From Lepas anatifera (Eukaryota; Arthropoda; Thecostraca; Lepadidae): a stretch of 64,000 nucleotides of DNA. This document shows, in pieces, positions 24,304-36,465 of this stretch. The notes beneath the pieces were generated by a model. That model was not told the DNA's origin, ran no database searches, and worked only from the letters and a program-made list of their open reading frames with translations. Within the stretch, counting starts at the first letter, position 1, and each line of letters begins with the position of its first letter. The stretch lies in assembly GCA_034440635.1 (NCBI GenBank), contig JAOTON010001066.1, forward strand, positions 434,001 to 498,000. Direction: 5' to 3'. Position numbers and translations under genes: made by a program.

Positions 24304-25534
24304 TTAATTTATTGGTCTTGTTCTTCGAGTCAAAAACGAACGAATTATATTCGAGAATGGACCGTATCAGGGACTTGTAGAGCATAAGCAGGGTCTTTCG
24401 ATCCCCGCCATACTCTGTGCCGCCGAGCATGCGGAGAATGTTGACTCGCTTTTGACAGCTAGAGACGACTTTGGTGATATGCTCATTGAAACTCAATCGG
24501 GAATCTAGGGTGACGCCCAAGAATTTGAAGCTATAGGTGCATTCAATAGGTTTACCCGAGATTTGGAGCCGTGGAGGGTCGTGTCTGGAATGCGCTCCGG
24601 CAAAGACAACGACTGATGATTTTTCCGCCGAGAGTGATAGACACATTAAACTACACCAATTATCGATGTCGTTTAAGCTATCCTGCAACTGCGTAGTTGC
24701 ATGTTGAAATTCTGGTTCATTATACCGCCTGGTATCGATTGCAGTGGATTTCCAAATGGCGGCATCGTCCGCAAAAAGGGAGTAATTTATTCCAGGCGGT
24801 AGCTTTTTGGCGAAGAGATCATTGATCATTACTAGAAAGAGGGTGGGGGACAGAACGCTACCCTGGGATGTGCCTTGGTCTTGGGTTGCCAGGTAGGAGA
24901 ATGTGGTGCCACAACGGACTTTAAATTTTCGGTCCTTGAGGAAGTTTTCAATGAATTTTGCAAGGTGGCCACGAATTCCTAGCTTGCTTAATTTAAACAA
25001 AAGGGCGTCTTTTTGTACGCGATCGAACGCCGATTTAATGTCTAGGAATGCGGCTATTGTTACTTGCTTTTTGTAAAAGCCATTCTGGATGTCAATGACT
25101 AGTTTCACCAAATTGTCAGTGGTGGCTCGCCCGCGCCGGAAGCCTGATTGCATAGCATCAAGCTTCTTTTCGAGGATCTCGTGAAGTCTAACGTTTACCA
25201 TGCGCTCGACAAGCTTGCTAGCACAGCTAGTAAGCGAAATTGGGCGATATCCTTTTGGGTCTGTTTTTTCTTTGCCAGGTTTTGGAAGGGGAATGATTAT
25301 ACTCTCTCGCCACGATGTGGGGAAAGAGTCGCTAAGAAACATGTTGTTAATGGCCGAAAGCAGGTACTTTAGTGCTGCTTGGCTGAGGTGCCTGAAGAAA
25401 GAGTAGTGAATTTCGTCAGGGCCCACTGCAGTGTTTCCACGCTTGCTAATGGCGTAATTTAGCTCGGTCATTGTAAATGGTACGTTATAGTACTCTCGAT
25501 TACCATAATTGATGAATGTGTGCTTTTGCACCAT
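24304..25534 (-). pseudogene. Reverse transcriptase part of the I-clade element's ORF2
   Basis: Motifs in order are GNTAVGPDEIHYSFF, WRESIIIPLPKPGK, GYRPISLTSCASKLVERM, QSGFRRGRATTDNLV, AAFLDIKSAFDRV, DQGTSQGSVLSPTLF, the catalytic LFADDAAIW, and FLGVTLDSRLSFNEH. It makes the cDNA copy at the nicked target. The frame runs into the nested element at KTNKL and ends at an accidental stop there. A frameshift near 25535-25545 separates it from the upstream endonuclease frame. Confidence 0.92.
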
Positions 25535-26790
25535 TCTGCCTGGTCTTTGGAGCGCTGGCTGTACGAATTATTTGCCGCGACATTGGCGTAATGGTCAGCA
25601 AATTTATCCATGACTTCCTTAGGTTCAGTGATGGGTTGGCCAGCTATTTTTAGTTGAGGGAAGGGTCCACGGGGTGGTCGCTTCGCAGAGAAAGCTCTGA
25701 TGGTTTTCCAAACTTGGGTGGTGGGAGTGAAGCGGTTGAATTTGGAGGCAAAATAGTTGAAACTATCCATTTTTACCCGCTTGCACGTGTTTCGAAAGTG
25801 TTCTTTTGCTGCCCGAAGTGCACATCGAGTAGGGCTGTGTGCCCTCCTCTCATATGCCTTGAGGGCTCTTATCATTTGAGCTTTGGCGTGTGCCGTCTCT
25901 GCGTTCCACCATGGGGCTCCGTTTTTCTTTCGGGGTCCTCTGGTTTTTGGTATTGCTACTTGTGCTGCTGAGCTTATGGCTCTTAATATTAATTCAATGT
26001 CTGCCGGGTGTGGGTCGCCTTCAGTGACCAGTGTGAGGTCGACCTCTGCCTCAAATTTTGTCCAGTCCGCTCGTTTTAGACTCCAGGAAGGGGTGAACAG
26101 ATCAACGCGGTCGAGTGCTCCTTGGGGGATATTAATTTTGATTGGGAGGTGATCGCTCATGCCTGGGTTGTCTTCGACATCCCAGGTAAACAGTGACGCA
26201 ATTCTAGGCGTGCAGCACGAAATATCAATGGCTGAGTCTAAATATCCGCTTTGCGTTGCTTGGCGGGCTGGTGCGCCGTTATTTAGGATAACTAAATTTT
26301 GAGAACCTATTGCGTCATATATAATTTCACCTCTACGGTTTGGTGTGGCGCTGCCCCAGGATGGGTGGTGACCATTCAAGTCTCCAAGTAATAACAAAGG
26401 CCCGTTTATTTGATTAAATAGTTAAGCGAGTTCCCGATCCGTTGGATCAGGGTCGGAAGGAGATATGTATGTTGAAACTACCGTCAATTGGACGTGTTGT
26501 ATTTTCAAGCTAATAGCTACACAGTCCAGTGATGTTACCAAAGGCACGTGACTGTGTGGGATGCTATTTTCTATTAGGATGGCTGTGCCTCCCTTACGGA
26601 CAGCAGCGTTTACGTTATGGCGATACCAAGAGTAACCCGAGATTTTGTATTTATCGTTATCTTTATCAGTAAAGTGGGTCTCTTGTAATGCTGCTAGCGC
26701 CGGTTTTTCTCAGCAAATATTGATGAAAAAGCGGGAATTTCCCGATAAGGCCATTTGTGTTCCATTGCAGAATTGAACCCATTGTGGTTT
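25468..26790 (-). pseudogene. Endonuclease and linker part of the I-clade element's ORF2
   Basis: The N-terminus reads SILQWNTNGLIGKFPLF just inside 26785, the usual start of this endonuclease class. It continues ALQETHFTD, GYSWYRH, TAILIENSIPH, then LLLLGDLNGHHPSWGS, YLDSAIDISCC and NPGMSDHLPIKI. It nicks target DNA for reverse transcription. Damage consists of a frameshift near 26700-26710, a TAA at 26422-26424 and a frameshift near 25540. The linker is Lys/Arg/Ala rich without a known fold. Confidence 0.85.
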
Positions 26791-27568
26791 CATTTATTTC
26801 ATTTATTTGCTCAATCATCCACGGGACACCCCATTTAAGGATAAAGTCAGCGTGCTAAAATAAAACAAAGCTGTGGGTAAAACACTGCAAAAACAGTAAC
26901 ACCACATTCGGTCATCTCACAGCTTAAACCACTACAATGACGAGACATAAGATATGACACTTTGGCGATACGAGTTCAGGGTGTCGTAAAACAGGTCAGT
27001 TCCCGGGCGTTGTTGAATAAAAGCATTTACCACCCGGGAAGTCTCACAAACAGTCCTTCCTTAATGGTGTTCACCCGTGCATATGGAACGTGTAGAAGTG
27101 TCTGATGTCTAAAAGCCCGCGCTGGGGTGCACAGGTAAAATGAGTGAAGTAAAAACGGTGAGTTTATCCTACCATTGAAAATACTGCGAATGAACATGAG
27201 ATCGTGTTGTGTCCTTCGCGCTCGAAGTGTAACGAGGTTAAAGTGCCTGAGCAAATCGCAGTATGATAGTGATGGTGATTGTGTCTGGATGTATGAGTTG
27301 ATCCACAGTAAAAATTTGTGTTGCATCCGCTCAATACGATCTGTGTGCACCGCAGCTGCCCCTCCCAAATGGTGCTGCAGTATTCAGCACAGATCGAACA
27401 TGAGCATTGTAGGATACAAACACTGATTTGACGTTGAAATATCTTCTACTCTTAATGATTTGAAATGATCTTATCAGTACACCGAGGGCCTATTGGCTCG
27501 CATGATAATGCCGTCGACGTGAGGTCCGAAAGTGAGTTTTCTGTCTAAAACAACTCCCAAATCCCGTT
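26788..27568 (-). mobile_element. 5'-truncated non-LTR retrotransposon, third element
   Basis: On the minus strand it begins directly after the gag stop codon of the I-clade element with a typical RT end (DLGVVLDRKLTFGPHVDGI). It continues with RIERMQHKFLLWINSY, DLLRHFNLVTLRARRTQHDL and IFNGRINSPFLLHSF, then a short 3' UTR ending in repeated AAATGAAAT/AAATAAATG units at about 26787-26802. Only the C-terminal RT segment is present, the usual result of incomplete reverse transcription. Clade not assigned. The next bases resume the I-clade ORF2. Confidence 0.75.
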
Positions 27569-29072
27569 TTTAACGTTTGTGCTTTGGGGATCTACGCTTA
27601 CGAAGGTTATAGGAGCACCTGCTGCTGCTGCTATCGCTGGCAGGAGAAACGGGGGTAGAGTGCCTAGAAAAGCTAATTTTCCTTGCTACGGGGGAGCTGC
27701 CGGGGCTGGAGGTGCCGGGGCTGGGGGCTTCCAGGAGGGGAGCACTAGAAGTGTTTACAACAGTTTTTGCAGAGCCCGTCTCTGATGCACTGCTGGCGTC
27801 AGAGTCGGTCTCTGTCCCGGTCAGCTCGTGGTCAGACTGACTTTTGTCGTCTGACGTTTCAAGGTCACTTGAGAACTGAAACTGCATAAAAATGACCTAT
27901 GAGGTCGGTTTGGGATCCGCAAGTGCGGGTGGTCGGTGCGATTTGGAAAGAAGCGTCGCTTCTTTCCATGGAGAGGGGAGCAGCTTCAGCTTGGGTTGAA
28001 GTATTGAGTTTTTGGACTTTGGTTTGAGTGGCAGCCGTTTTACCCTGAGGGGGTGGGCTGCCACTCGTTAGAGGCCTTCTCGGTGCCTGCCTTTGGCGGC
28101 GCCTGGGAAGGGGAGCACCGGTGAATTTAGAGTGCTTGGGGGCAGGTAGCGAAGGAAAATCAGTCTTGTCAGGCACTCGAGCTGAGTGGCTTTGCCACCC
28201 TGCTGCGGGTGTCCAGGTCTTCCTGGTGATTTTAGGTGCCTGAGGGGCGGGAGGATTTTCGGTCGGAAGACCTGGCGGAGAACTAGTGCGGGTCGGGAGG
28301 TCCTCCCAGCCCGCAACGGGCGTCCACCTGCGCCAAAATGTGATTGCGCCACGTGGTGGGGGGAGGGGGACGGACGGCCTGATGGGCGCCAAGAAAAGTG
28401 GCTCCATTAGAGGGCGGATGTGGCGGCTTGTGTTTTTGGGTGGCTGAGGCTGCTCCAAAGTGGGATGTTCCTGGCCGGTTGTGCTGGGGGCTGCTGTGGT
28501 GGCCTTGCTACCACAGCTTTTTGGGACTGTGCGGCTTTTTTCTTTTTGCAGCACTTGTTTGCGGGCCAGGTCAAACGGCATCTTTTTCTCCTCAGCTAGA
28601 ACGTTTATCTCTTTTTCTCGGAGCCAGGTCGGGCACTTGGGATTATCAGCCCCATGAGCGCTGCCACAGGCAGCACACATGAGGCTTTTAGATGTGCACT
28701 CTTTAGTGCGGTGCTTAGCACTGCACTTGCCGCATCGTGGGGTGGGGTTTTTACAATTTGTTTCTACGTGCCCGTACCGTTGACAGATTTGGCAGCGAAT
28801 AGGGAGGGGGTAGTACGGCCTAACTGGGTAGACGTAGTCGCCCAGTTTAATTTGGCCGCAGTCATCCCGACACTTTGTGTCGAAGGTGACGACAAAACGG
28901 TGGTCTCTTAGACGGGGGTCTTTTTGCGTGACATTTTTGTTGGGGTTCAACTTTTCGAGGGCTAGCACATTTTGACCTTTGAAGTCAAACGTGTGCTCAA
29001 AGTCCACATCGGAGAGATGGGACACTTCCGGGGCTTTGATGATGCCCCGGTAGAAGTTAAGGGAGTGGTGAA
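27569..29072 (-). pseudogene. Gag-like ORF1 C-terminal part of the I-clade element, zinc knuckles
   Basis: From the hAT junction it reads HHSLNFYRGIIKAPEVSHL, then a nucleic-acid-binding-like domain, then three cysteine knuckles: CQICQRYGHVETNC (CX2CX4HX4C), CGKCSAKHRTKEC and CAACGSAHGADNPKC. A Pro/Arg/Ser-rich tail follows. A frameshift near 27870-27890 moves the reading to a second frame ending RRSPKHKR with TAA at 27568-27570. Such proteins coat the element's RNA. The 27865-29166 open frame starts inside hAT sequence, so its first 31 residues are not gag. Confidence 0.85.
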
Positions 29073-31591
29073 CAGTGTCCCAAAACCTGGGGTGCTGGGT
29101 GCAGAACAACACCCAGTCAATCAGAATTTTCCACTCACTTTTATATTTTTTTGCTGAATTTTCCACTCACTTCCAACAATATTTACTACTACTATTGAAT
29201 AACTATTGAACAATATTTTACTACTATTGAATTTTACTCAACAATACTTACTACAAAGCCAAGTTCCATTGCCTCCTCTACCAACGTCCACTGGAAAAGA
29301 GAGCAGCAGAATCGACTAGAAGATCGCCAAATTAACTCGGCTCTTATGCGCTTCTTTCGCTTTTCTGCAAGAGAATCTGGCGACTTCTATTTTCTGGTCA
29401 ATTATACCTGGCATCCTTATCTCCACCGATTTCAGTGGAACAACAGAATCGAAATTCTGGCGCGGGCAAGACGCACAGTGCCCCCTCCCTGCCCCACCGG
29501 AGAAAGTTCCAATGGGTGAACACCGCCACTAAATTCCACCACTCGCAAAATTGGTGAGTGGAAAATTAGACACCCTAGCCTTGTATTGCCAAAAAAATGA
29601 GCTGACCGCTTTGAAAGATACATTTCTGCAAAGCAGTTTATCTGTGCATATGATTTCTAGGCTTACGTCCTTGAAAAGTTGTTTTTGTATTTCTGGTACC
29701 GAGAATAGTGAAAAATCGTTTTTGGTCATCTTGCTGTTAAAAGCAGTTATCTTGAAATTTGTATGGTAAGCAGCATATTTTTTGACATTGTATCGTAGAA
29801 AATTAACCATTTATTGCGTAGAAAATAATTTTTATCCATATTAGCCCTTCATTGCTGCGTCCACGCCGTGTGACACCCAAATCCACTCACGACACCCTAC
29901 GACACCCTAGGCATAAATACGCTGATATTTAAGTTGAACTAAAAGTTTCCGGTACTTTAATACATTGAAACTCTACATTTTCACTAAATGATTTTTTGGG
30001 CAACAAGAATGCATCCAGTTACCCTTCAAACATCGGCACTTTTTTGTATGGCTGGTCTACGGCGTGGACTTACCAAAACGCCGTCTTTACATCTAGTAAA
30101 TAAAAGCGGCATCTTTAGGCTTTTTGAAAGGCTGGTTTCGTATTCGTTATTGACAAAACATTGTTAGTCTTTCTCCTGGTGTGCTTTTAGTTGTATAATT
30201 TTCTAGTCTACAAGGATTCAAAAATTAATTTAGAGCAAGTTTTCAAATGCAAATTATGTTGCTTATGCGACCGGCAACTGAATTGCGATCAGAAATTTAA
30301 ATTAGTAGTTGCTTCGACGCTGTCGCAGCCCGCCGCGCCTGGCTGATTGTAGACGAAAGGAAGAAACAACAGAAAGGAGGCTGCAGCAGCTTCGACTAAT
30401 ATTGATAGAAAGCAGCATACTCATATGAAGGTGAGTATATATGTGAAGAGAAGCAGGGGAATTGACAGGTAAAGAAAAGAAACTTTTAGCAAGAGTCTGG
30501 AAGAGTTTATTGCCATGATAGAAAGTTTGTAGTTTCGTCTGGGTTAGTTAAGTGTAAACCAAGGCTCTGCTGGGCCCTAGCATAGGTGTATGCGAGGTGC
30601 AGTGATTGAGGCCAGGAGTGGCCTCCAAAATTCCGATAGCTATAGGTATAGGTATGGGAGGGGCGTTGTCCCGGACAGGAAAACTATACAGTGTATGCGT
30701 AGATAATTAATTTTGGAACTAGAGCCCTGTTCCAGCTGTCAGCACAGTTTTGTCAGCAGGACCTCCAACCTCTCCTCCAGAAAAGTAACATCAGCGCCAT
30801 AATCACCTCTTGTTTGTGCTAAGCAAAGGGAACTCAAACCTTTAAACCATTAAAAAATATTAGGCTGCACTTCGTGCACTTACGGTTTTCATCAGCACAA
30901 ACAGCAGGCCGTCAGCCCGTAAAACCTCTAGAACTAGTTCCCGGGGAGAGGCTACAGTCCTGTGACGTAGGCGCAACGCGGCCCGCTGATTGGTGCTGAC
31001 AAAACTGTGCTGACAGGTGGAACAGGGCTTAGGTATTGCATGAAAAATCCCTTTTCATTTTTCACCACCTGCCGATCTCGGAGGCCCTCTGCAGAGTTGT
31101 CTAAGGGGGCCCTGATATTTCGTCTCAGGGGCCCTTAAAAGCTGGTCGTGTGGGATTGGAGGGGCACAAGAGTTGGTCTAGGGAAGCCCCCAAGAGTTTT
31201 AGTGGCTCCCAGAGTTCTTTCCCCCAAAGGTTGGTCTCAGAGGCCCCCAAAAGTTTTTTATTTGTGGAAATTCACCAACTCCTTAAAAAATTGGAGACTG
31301 CATCAGGGGTTTCAGCTGGTAAAGATTTACCTGCTTAACCCAAATTTCTCACATGGGAATGGTCAAACAAAGCTGTTTGGGCATGATTTAAAAATATTTA
31401 CTTTGAGAAAATTAAAGGAAATGTCCATCCTTCAGTTCAAACAAGGGCTCTGAGAGTTTACCACCTGAGTACAAAATTTGAAATTTTTACTCCGCCATAC
31501 ATTTTGAGAGGAATTTTCCACTCACTCGCCATACATTCCGAGCTGAATTTTCCACTCGACACCCTAGCGCAAAACCTATTTTGGGTCACTG
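29073..31591. mobile_element. hAT-type DNA transposon, 2,519 bp, non-autonomous, inside gag ORF1
   Basis: The ends are imperfect inverted repeats: CAGTGTCCCAAAACCTGG at 29073 and the complement of CAGTGACCCAAAATAGG at 31591. They are flanked by an exact 8-bp duplication, gtggtgaa (29065-29072 and 31592-31599). On the minus strand the joined target reads VLFSIHHSLNFYRGII in one frame, the expected gag sequence. No transposase frame is visible. Subterminal copies of GAATTTTCCACTCACT and ACACCCTAG recur near both ends (29128, 29155, 29555 inverted, 31512, 31541), like transposase-binding repeats of hAT elements. A 307-bp MITE is nested inside. Confidence 0.93.
30723..31029. mobile_element. 307-bp MITE nested in the hAT element
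   Basis: Inverted repeats of about 35 bp begin AGCCCTGTTCCAGCTGTCAG on the left; the right end is the complement, ...CTGACAGGTGGAACAGGGCT. The trinucleotide tag directly flanks both ends, which may be a 3-bp target duplication (Harbinger-like) or a TA duplication plus one base. Superfamily not settled. Confidence 0.8.
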
Positions 31592-31873
31592 GTGGTGAAT
31601 CGAGAAGAGAACTGGTTTTGACCCAAAAGTTTTTGTGGCCAGCAGGGCTTGGGTTGATTCCTGGTTTGAGGTTTTGATCAGGACATCTTTTTGGTGTTTA
31701 ATGATCTCAAAACTACCCTTCACTTTTTGGCTGATGGCCTTATGGTTAAAGGTAGACTCTTTGGCCAAGTTTTGGTGCGCGGAAAGGTAGGTGCCAACTA
31801 GCCAAGCTCCGCTTGGCAGGTTGGCTTTGTTCAAACGGGGCCTGGACGGACGGAAAAGAGAGTTGGAAGCCAT
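31592..31873 (-). pseudogene. Gag-like ORF1 N-terminal part of the I-clade element
   Basis: The start ATG is at 31873. The protein opens MASNSLFRPSRPRLNKANLP and contains a segment (VKGSFEIIKHQKDVLIKTSN, then QALLATKTFGSKPVLF) that resembles the RNA-binding fold region of I-element gags. It is interrupted by the hAT insertion after SIHH and continues at 29072. Confidence 0.75.
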
Positions 31874-32172
31874 GGATGCTAGTCGGTTCTATAAATGCTC
31901 CCCCTTATCCAGCGCACATGCGTATTACCAAAATAGTTTGCTTGCCAATGTGGCTCTGCGTTAACATGAGCAGTGTGAATGCCCGTCGTGCCCAAGGATA
32001 ACATGATGTGCCCCATGCAACGTTTCTCACGCTGTTTTGTCCAAAAGCTTCATTGCCGTGGAGGTTTTTGGACGTCAGACTTCGCTTCTGACTCTTTTCG
32101 GCAGCCGAGCCTGCGTCTTGCCTGATAGCGACGTTTAATGCTGTCCCGGTCTGGGAGGCCCATTAACTCAAT
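31874..32172 (-). other. Probable 5' untranslated region of the I-clade element
   Basis: This lies between the gag start codon and the MITE at 32173. It contains gcttctgactcttttcggca-type sequence and no coding signal. The element's 5' boundary cannot be fixed without other copies. Confidence 0.35.
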
Positions 32173-32398
32173 CATGGGCGGATCCAGGATTGTCAATCGA
32201 TGGGGGCTCCTTCGGGGGGGAGGGCGCCATTTTTACCACCAAAGCCTATCAGGTGGGCGCAAAATCATATCGGTGGGTGCCGATTTTCGCATCTTGGGGG
32301 AAGCAACATGTCAGGAGGCACCATTAACCTTTCAGGGAGCGCCGCGGGTCGATGGGGGGCGAGGTACCTACCCCCTCTGTCCTCTGGATCCGCCTATG
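32173..32398. mobile_element. hAT-type MITE, family A
   Basis: It begins CATGGGCGGATCCAGG and ends GGATCCGCCTATG, and is in opposite orientation to the 3.67-kb copy. Flanking octamers aactcaat and aacccagt match at 6 of 8 positions. Confidence 0.8.
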
Positions 32399-32399
32399 A

Positions 32400-33149
32400 A
32401 CCCAGTCCCAAAAGCGGGACTTAAGTAAAACAACTTTTTTCTATCGTAACGACGCATCATCAGCGCAGGTCATGTGGCGTCAAAGTGGGCCAGGGGAGCA
32501 AGCTAGGCTTGAACTTTAGGAGGGCGCTGTTTTGGGGTGGGCCCGAGCCTGCGAATCCTTCACCACATCGGGCATCCTCCAGAACATCAAATCGAGCTGA
32601 ACAGTCGTGTGCCGAGTCGAACGCGAGCTAAAGACGCTCCCATCCGGATTGATCTGTTCTGACCCGGAAGATCAGTGAAATCTGCTTTGCGGAACATAGA
32701 TACGATGATGGATCGTATGTAGATAGATAAGTCATTGATGTTGTATCTTTATCAAACATGTTGAATTTTTCATGTGGCTGAAGACAGTATTTATGCTACC
32801 TGCACGTTGACTCGAGCACTGAAACAAACCACACCGACACATTTTGCCGCATCGCGGTGTCTGGGACAAATTTCGCGCTTGGTGACGGGGCGGGCCAGCA
32901 TCTGTCGTTTGCAGATTCCCTGCTAATTAGCAACCTATTTTTTAGTGCATGCCGATCCTTATATCGGAATGATTGCTCGGATCCTGCCATGCTGTGGACC
33001 CGCTTTTTTATTAACACATATACCGCGTGAAGTATGTACATGGCAATAAGTATTCATGTGGTTTGGACTTGGAACAACGCTCTCACTTGCTCGGGGTATA
33101 ACTTCTTTTTTGCTGGGAGAAAGGCGGGCCGAGCGACGGAAATCCACAT
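32400..33149. other. Intergenic, no supported gene
   Basis: Short ORFs only; the local sequence is not repetitive by eye. Confidence 0.3.
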
Positions 33150-33357
33150 CACTTCCGATTGTTCAGTGGAACAACTAGGGTAGTTGTACAACTCTCAAAG
33201 TTTTGTCATATCCAACGGAACTGCAACCGCATAGAATCTAGGTGTGACATCCTCACTTCCGATTGTTCAGTGGAACAACTAGGGTAGTTGTACAACTCTC
33301 AAAGTTTTGTCGTATCCAACGGAACTGCAACCGCATAGAATCTAGGTGTGACATCCT
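33150..33357. repeat. 104-bp tandem duplication
   Basis: Two copies starting cacttccgattgttcagtgg differ at about one or two bases (tcatatcc against tcgtatcc). This is a recent duplication outside any recognised gene. Confidence 0.93.
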
Positions 33358-33574
33358 TAAATTTGACATTTTCGGCTTTCAATTCAGATATTTTACATGT
33401 ATATGTCCGTTGAACCATGTTTTCTAACTTGATTGAATCAATGACGCTTGTGGAGGCTTGTAGACTGAAGCCAAAAACTCCCAAAAGGACATTTTTCTAG
33501 CGGAGAATTGCTCAAAATATGTACTTAATTTCAATGCTGACAGTTCTGAAAAATGAAGAGGCAGCCAGAAAAGA

Positions 33575-34340
33575 TCGGAAGTGGGCACTTTTCCAGCCCT
33601 CCCCCGGCCGCGACGCCCTCGCACTCCCCATTGCCAAACAAGCCTGATATTCAAGAGTGTTATAACTGCATTTATGGTCTTCATCAGAAATGTTTTGCTG
33701 CTGTTTTATTATAAGAACAAATGCAGGATTATCATTCTGCACTGTGGACGCGATGGCGATCTCACAGGGCCGTGAACCTCGGAATATTTCGGCAGCAGAT
33801 CCGGCCGCTGCTGCGGTATTGGCGAGACTGTCCGATGCTGTTTTCGAGGCTGTCCGGGCCCGGTCACGTGGTCGTCGGCGATCGCTGGCGTATCAGCCCA
33901 AACTACAAAGGCGGCCGCCGTGCGCCGGCCAGCGCGTCCCTGGCAGGGGAGTGCGCAGGACGGTGTTACGCCCCTGACAGAGGTGAAAAAGCTACATCGG
34001 GTGAACTCGCAATCAGTGGATGAACGAAAAGAAGACAATGCCTATGTGTAGCGTTCAGTCGCGTCGGTTATCAAGTTTGGCGAGAGTACTAGTATCATGC
34101 AGGGTTGCTGTGGTGTGGGTATTTGCACCTCTACGGCCCGCATTCTTGTGAGTGGTGCGGGCCGCCTCCTGGGGGCAGGCGGCGGCGGCGCCGGCCGGCT
34201 GGCAATGGCCTCGTGCGCCCCGCTGGTGCTCCAGCTGATCCGAGCTGGGCCGTACACGGCGCGGTTGGCTATCAGTGCACGAAACACGCCAGTCCCCGGC
34301 CAGTGGCTGCTTGGATGCTGCTTTACGGCATCTTGACAGC
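33575..34340. other. CpG-rich block
   Basis: Clustered CpG and GC-rich sequence, including gcggccgccgtgcgccggcc near 33911 and a (ggc)n-like run near 34177. Long overlapping frames on both strands show no domain. It could be a promoter-associated island, but no start site is evident. Confidence 0.3.
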
Positions 34341-36459
34341 CCGTGCTGTCTGGATTGGGAGAGGTTTGCAATGGAGAATGAGTCCGATCCGTAGTTTTGG
34401 GCAGACTGCGCTAAGCGAACAGACCAGCGGGACGATAATAGATGTATTTTTACATTCATGGAATTATCTAATTTCGTTCCGCCCAGCTTTTGTCGAAAAA
34501 TACGGACGCGGTTGGTGGTTTCGCCCACGCGTTTTAACCTTGTCCTTGACCGTTTCTGAGAGTGTGATGTTGTCGGTGCTACTGCTTAATTTCGCCAGCC
34601 ACCGCTAATGCTCCAGAAAGCGTTCTGTCTCTAATTAGAGGCCACGGCGGTGTGTTTCAAACGGGACGGCGGCGCCGGGTGTCGTGCGGCCCCGACTGCG
34701 CGGGGTACGGGGAGAGCTGTGGCCTGCAGCCGCCCTGCATGCAATCATAGGCACACCCAGGGCCTGCGAGGGTCAGCCTCTCTGTTGGCATCATCCGAGC
34801 CGGGTGTGAGATTTTGTGGAAGGATTACGGGAGGTTGGTTGAGATGTTAGAGTGTTATTCGCTTGCACCTAGATCATGCAACCATCCTCGGGCTTATTCG
34901 TCTGTGCACGCGGCAAAGGTTTGCTGCAGTGAAAGAACATATGTCGCGATTTTGAGGTAAATTTGTGATTTATATCGACAACACCAAGCAGCAGGTATTT
35001 AAAATCTGAATTAAGAATCTGTATTAAGTCTCTTTGTGGTAGTGAGCCGTTACTTTCCGAATGGCAAACAGCCTGGGGCTATAAGCGGGGTAGGATGAGT
35101 GGGGGGGTTAATCGATGGCCCGTCACTGTCTGCGTTGGGGGTGTTACCGCCCAGAAACAGGCCGCCCCACAACTGGTGCTGGATGGGAGGCTCTCAATGT
35201 TGGGTGATATCGAAGGCATGTGACGTGTTCGCAGAAAGTGTGCAATCGCGTTTGGTGGGAGGATTTAGACGCCGGTCCATTTTACTTGTTGAAGATTGCT
35301 CCCGCTGTTTCAAGCATTTCTCTGTGTTGAATTTCACGTTTTATGTCTGGAGAAGATAAAGGCAGAAGAAAGGTGGGGCTTGAAGGTAGAGGATATCACG
35401 GCGTCCGTGGTGTCATGACCCAGGGCCACTTCTGAGAGGTTAATGTGGCTGCCATATTTCCAGCTTACACAGATTCGCGGGTAAATTATACATACTTCCT
35501 TTGAGGTGATACCAAAACTCGCACCCATCCACACTGAAAACCGGTGGAGAACCCGTAGAGTTCTTGCACTTAACTTGCACCATATCAATAATCGGACAGC
35601 AAATTTTAAGACCTGTCAGGGTTCTCAACGAGACTGATAGGGGTTCTCATATCGAGACGTGATGCGCTTCTTTATGTTCTTCGGTGAAACGTATTTCATT
35701 TCTTTCAGGAGAATTCAAACAGTTCTCAGCTGTCTTAAGAATATTCTGTGAGTACCCTTTCCGGTTTTTAGAGTTTTCTAGAAGAAACCATATCCATCTT
35801 TCAAGAAGTAATAGATTCTCGAAATTTTCACGCTGCGTCTACTCTGAGAACGACTACCTTTCTTCTTGAAGACGTGCTAATATTCTTTCATACGGTGCTT
35901 AAAGGAGGAATACCGCTAGCTTCACGTAAATTATCCGCTTATTCGTAGCACTTAGCAATTAGGTCTAAGGCCGGATGTCAAGTCACATTTTTGATAAGCT
36001 CCACTGTTGAGCTAATCAGAAACATGACCTCGTGTTTTAGTCTAGGCCAAATTGTTAAGCACTTAGAAAAAAGCGGATGATTCACACAAAACTGAATCTG
36101 AAAATGGGCATACGTAACCGTGACTTCTCCAAAAGAATGGGATGCCAAAGAAGTGAAACTGTTGTGGTGAGGCATGGCAAATCACGCCAAAGTTAATACA
36201 ATGCCTTGATGTTCAATCAAATATTTATAGACTCATAAAGATTCACTTTGGTGACAAAACAACACAATGCGTTTTCTTTATATTGTAACACAAACGGATC
36301 AAAATTGTTATGATGTGGCCTGCAAACAGTGAAGGCACATGACGTCAGTAGGGAGGTCGAACGCCCCTATAAAGGGAGCATAACTAATGATCAGCCCCTT
36401 ATGTCTGCAGATAAAATAAGACATCTGTTCACAAACGCACAGGGCTTTAAGTGAGGCCC
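34341..36459. other. Intergenic or intronic, no firm gene
   Basis: A minus-strand 62-residue frame at 35440-35628 (contains NSTGSPPVFSVDGCEFWYH) looks protein-like in composition but matches no family I know. The right part is AT-rich. Confidence 0.3.
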
Positions 36460-36465
36460 ACTCAC

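Larger units (their letters stand above)
19157..31873 (-). mobile_element. I-clade non-LTR retrotransposon, dead, broken by three insertions
   Basis: In minus-strand order the pieces are gag N-terminus (31873-31592), gag C-terminus with zinc knuckles (29072-27569), endonuclease (26790-25541), reverse transcriptase (25534-24304), then the end of ORF2 with RNase H and a terminal CCHC-like motif (20390-19157). An RNase H after the RT together with a CCHC gag points to the I group. The gaps are filled by a hAT element, a truncated non-LTR element and a CR1/L2-like element, each carrying its own ends. Stops and frameshifts in both ORFs show the element is inactive. Its 5' end probably lies between 31874 and 32172; its own target duplication was not identified. 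Confidence 0.85.

Noticed and set aside
27865..29166. 433-residue ORF taken as one gag protein from its first Met
   Set aside because: The first 31 residues come from the hAT terminal sequence; the true gag continues from 31592-31873 across the insertion.
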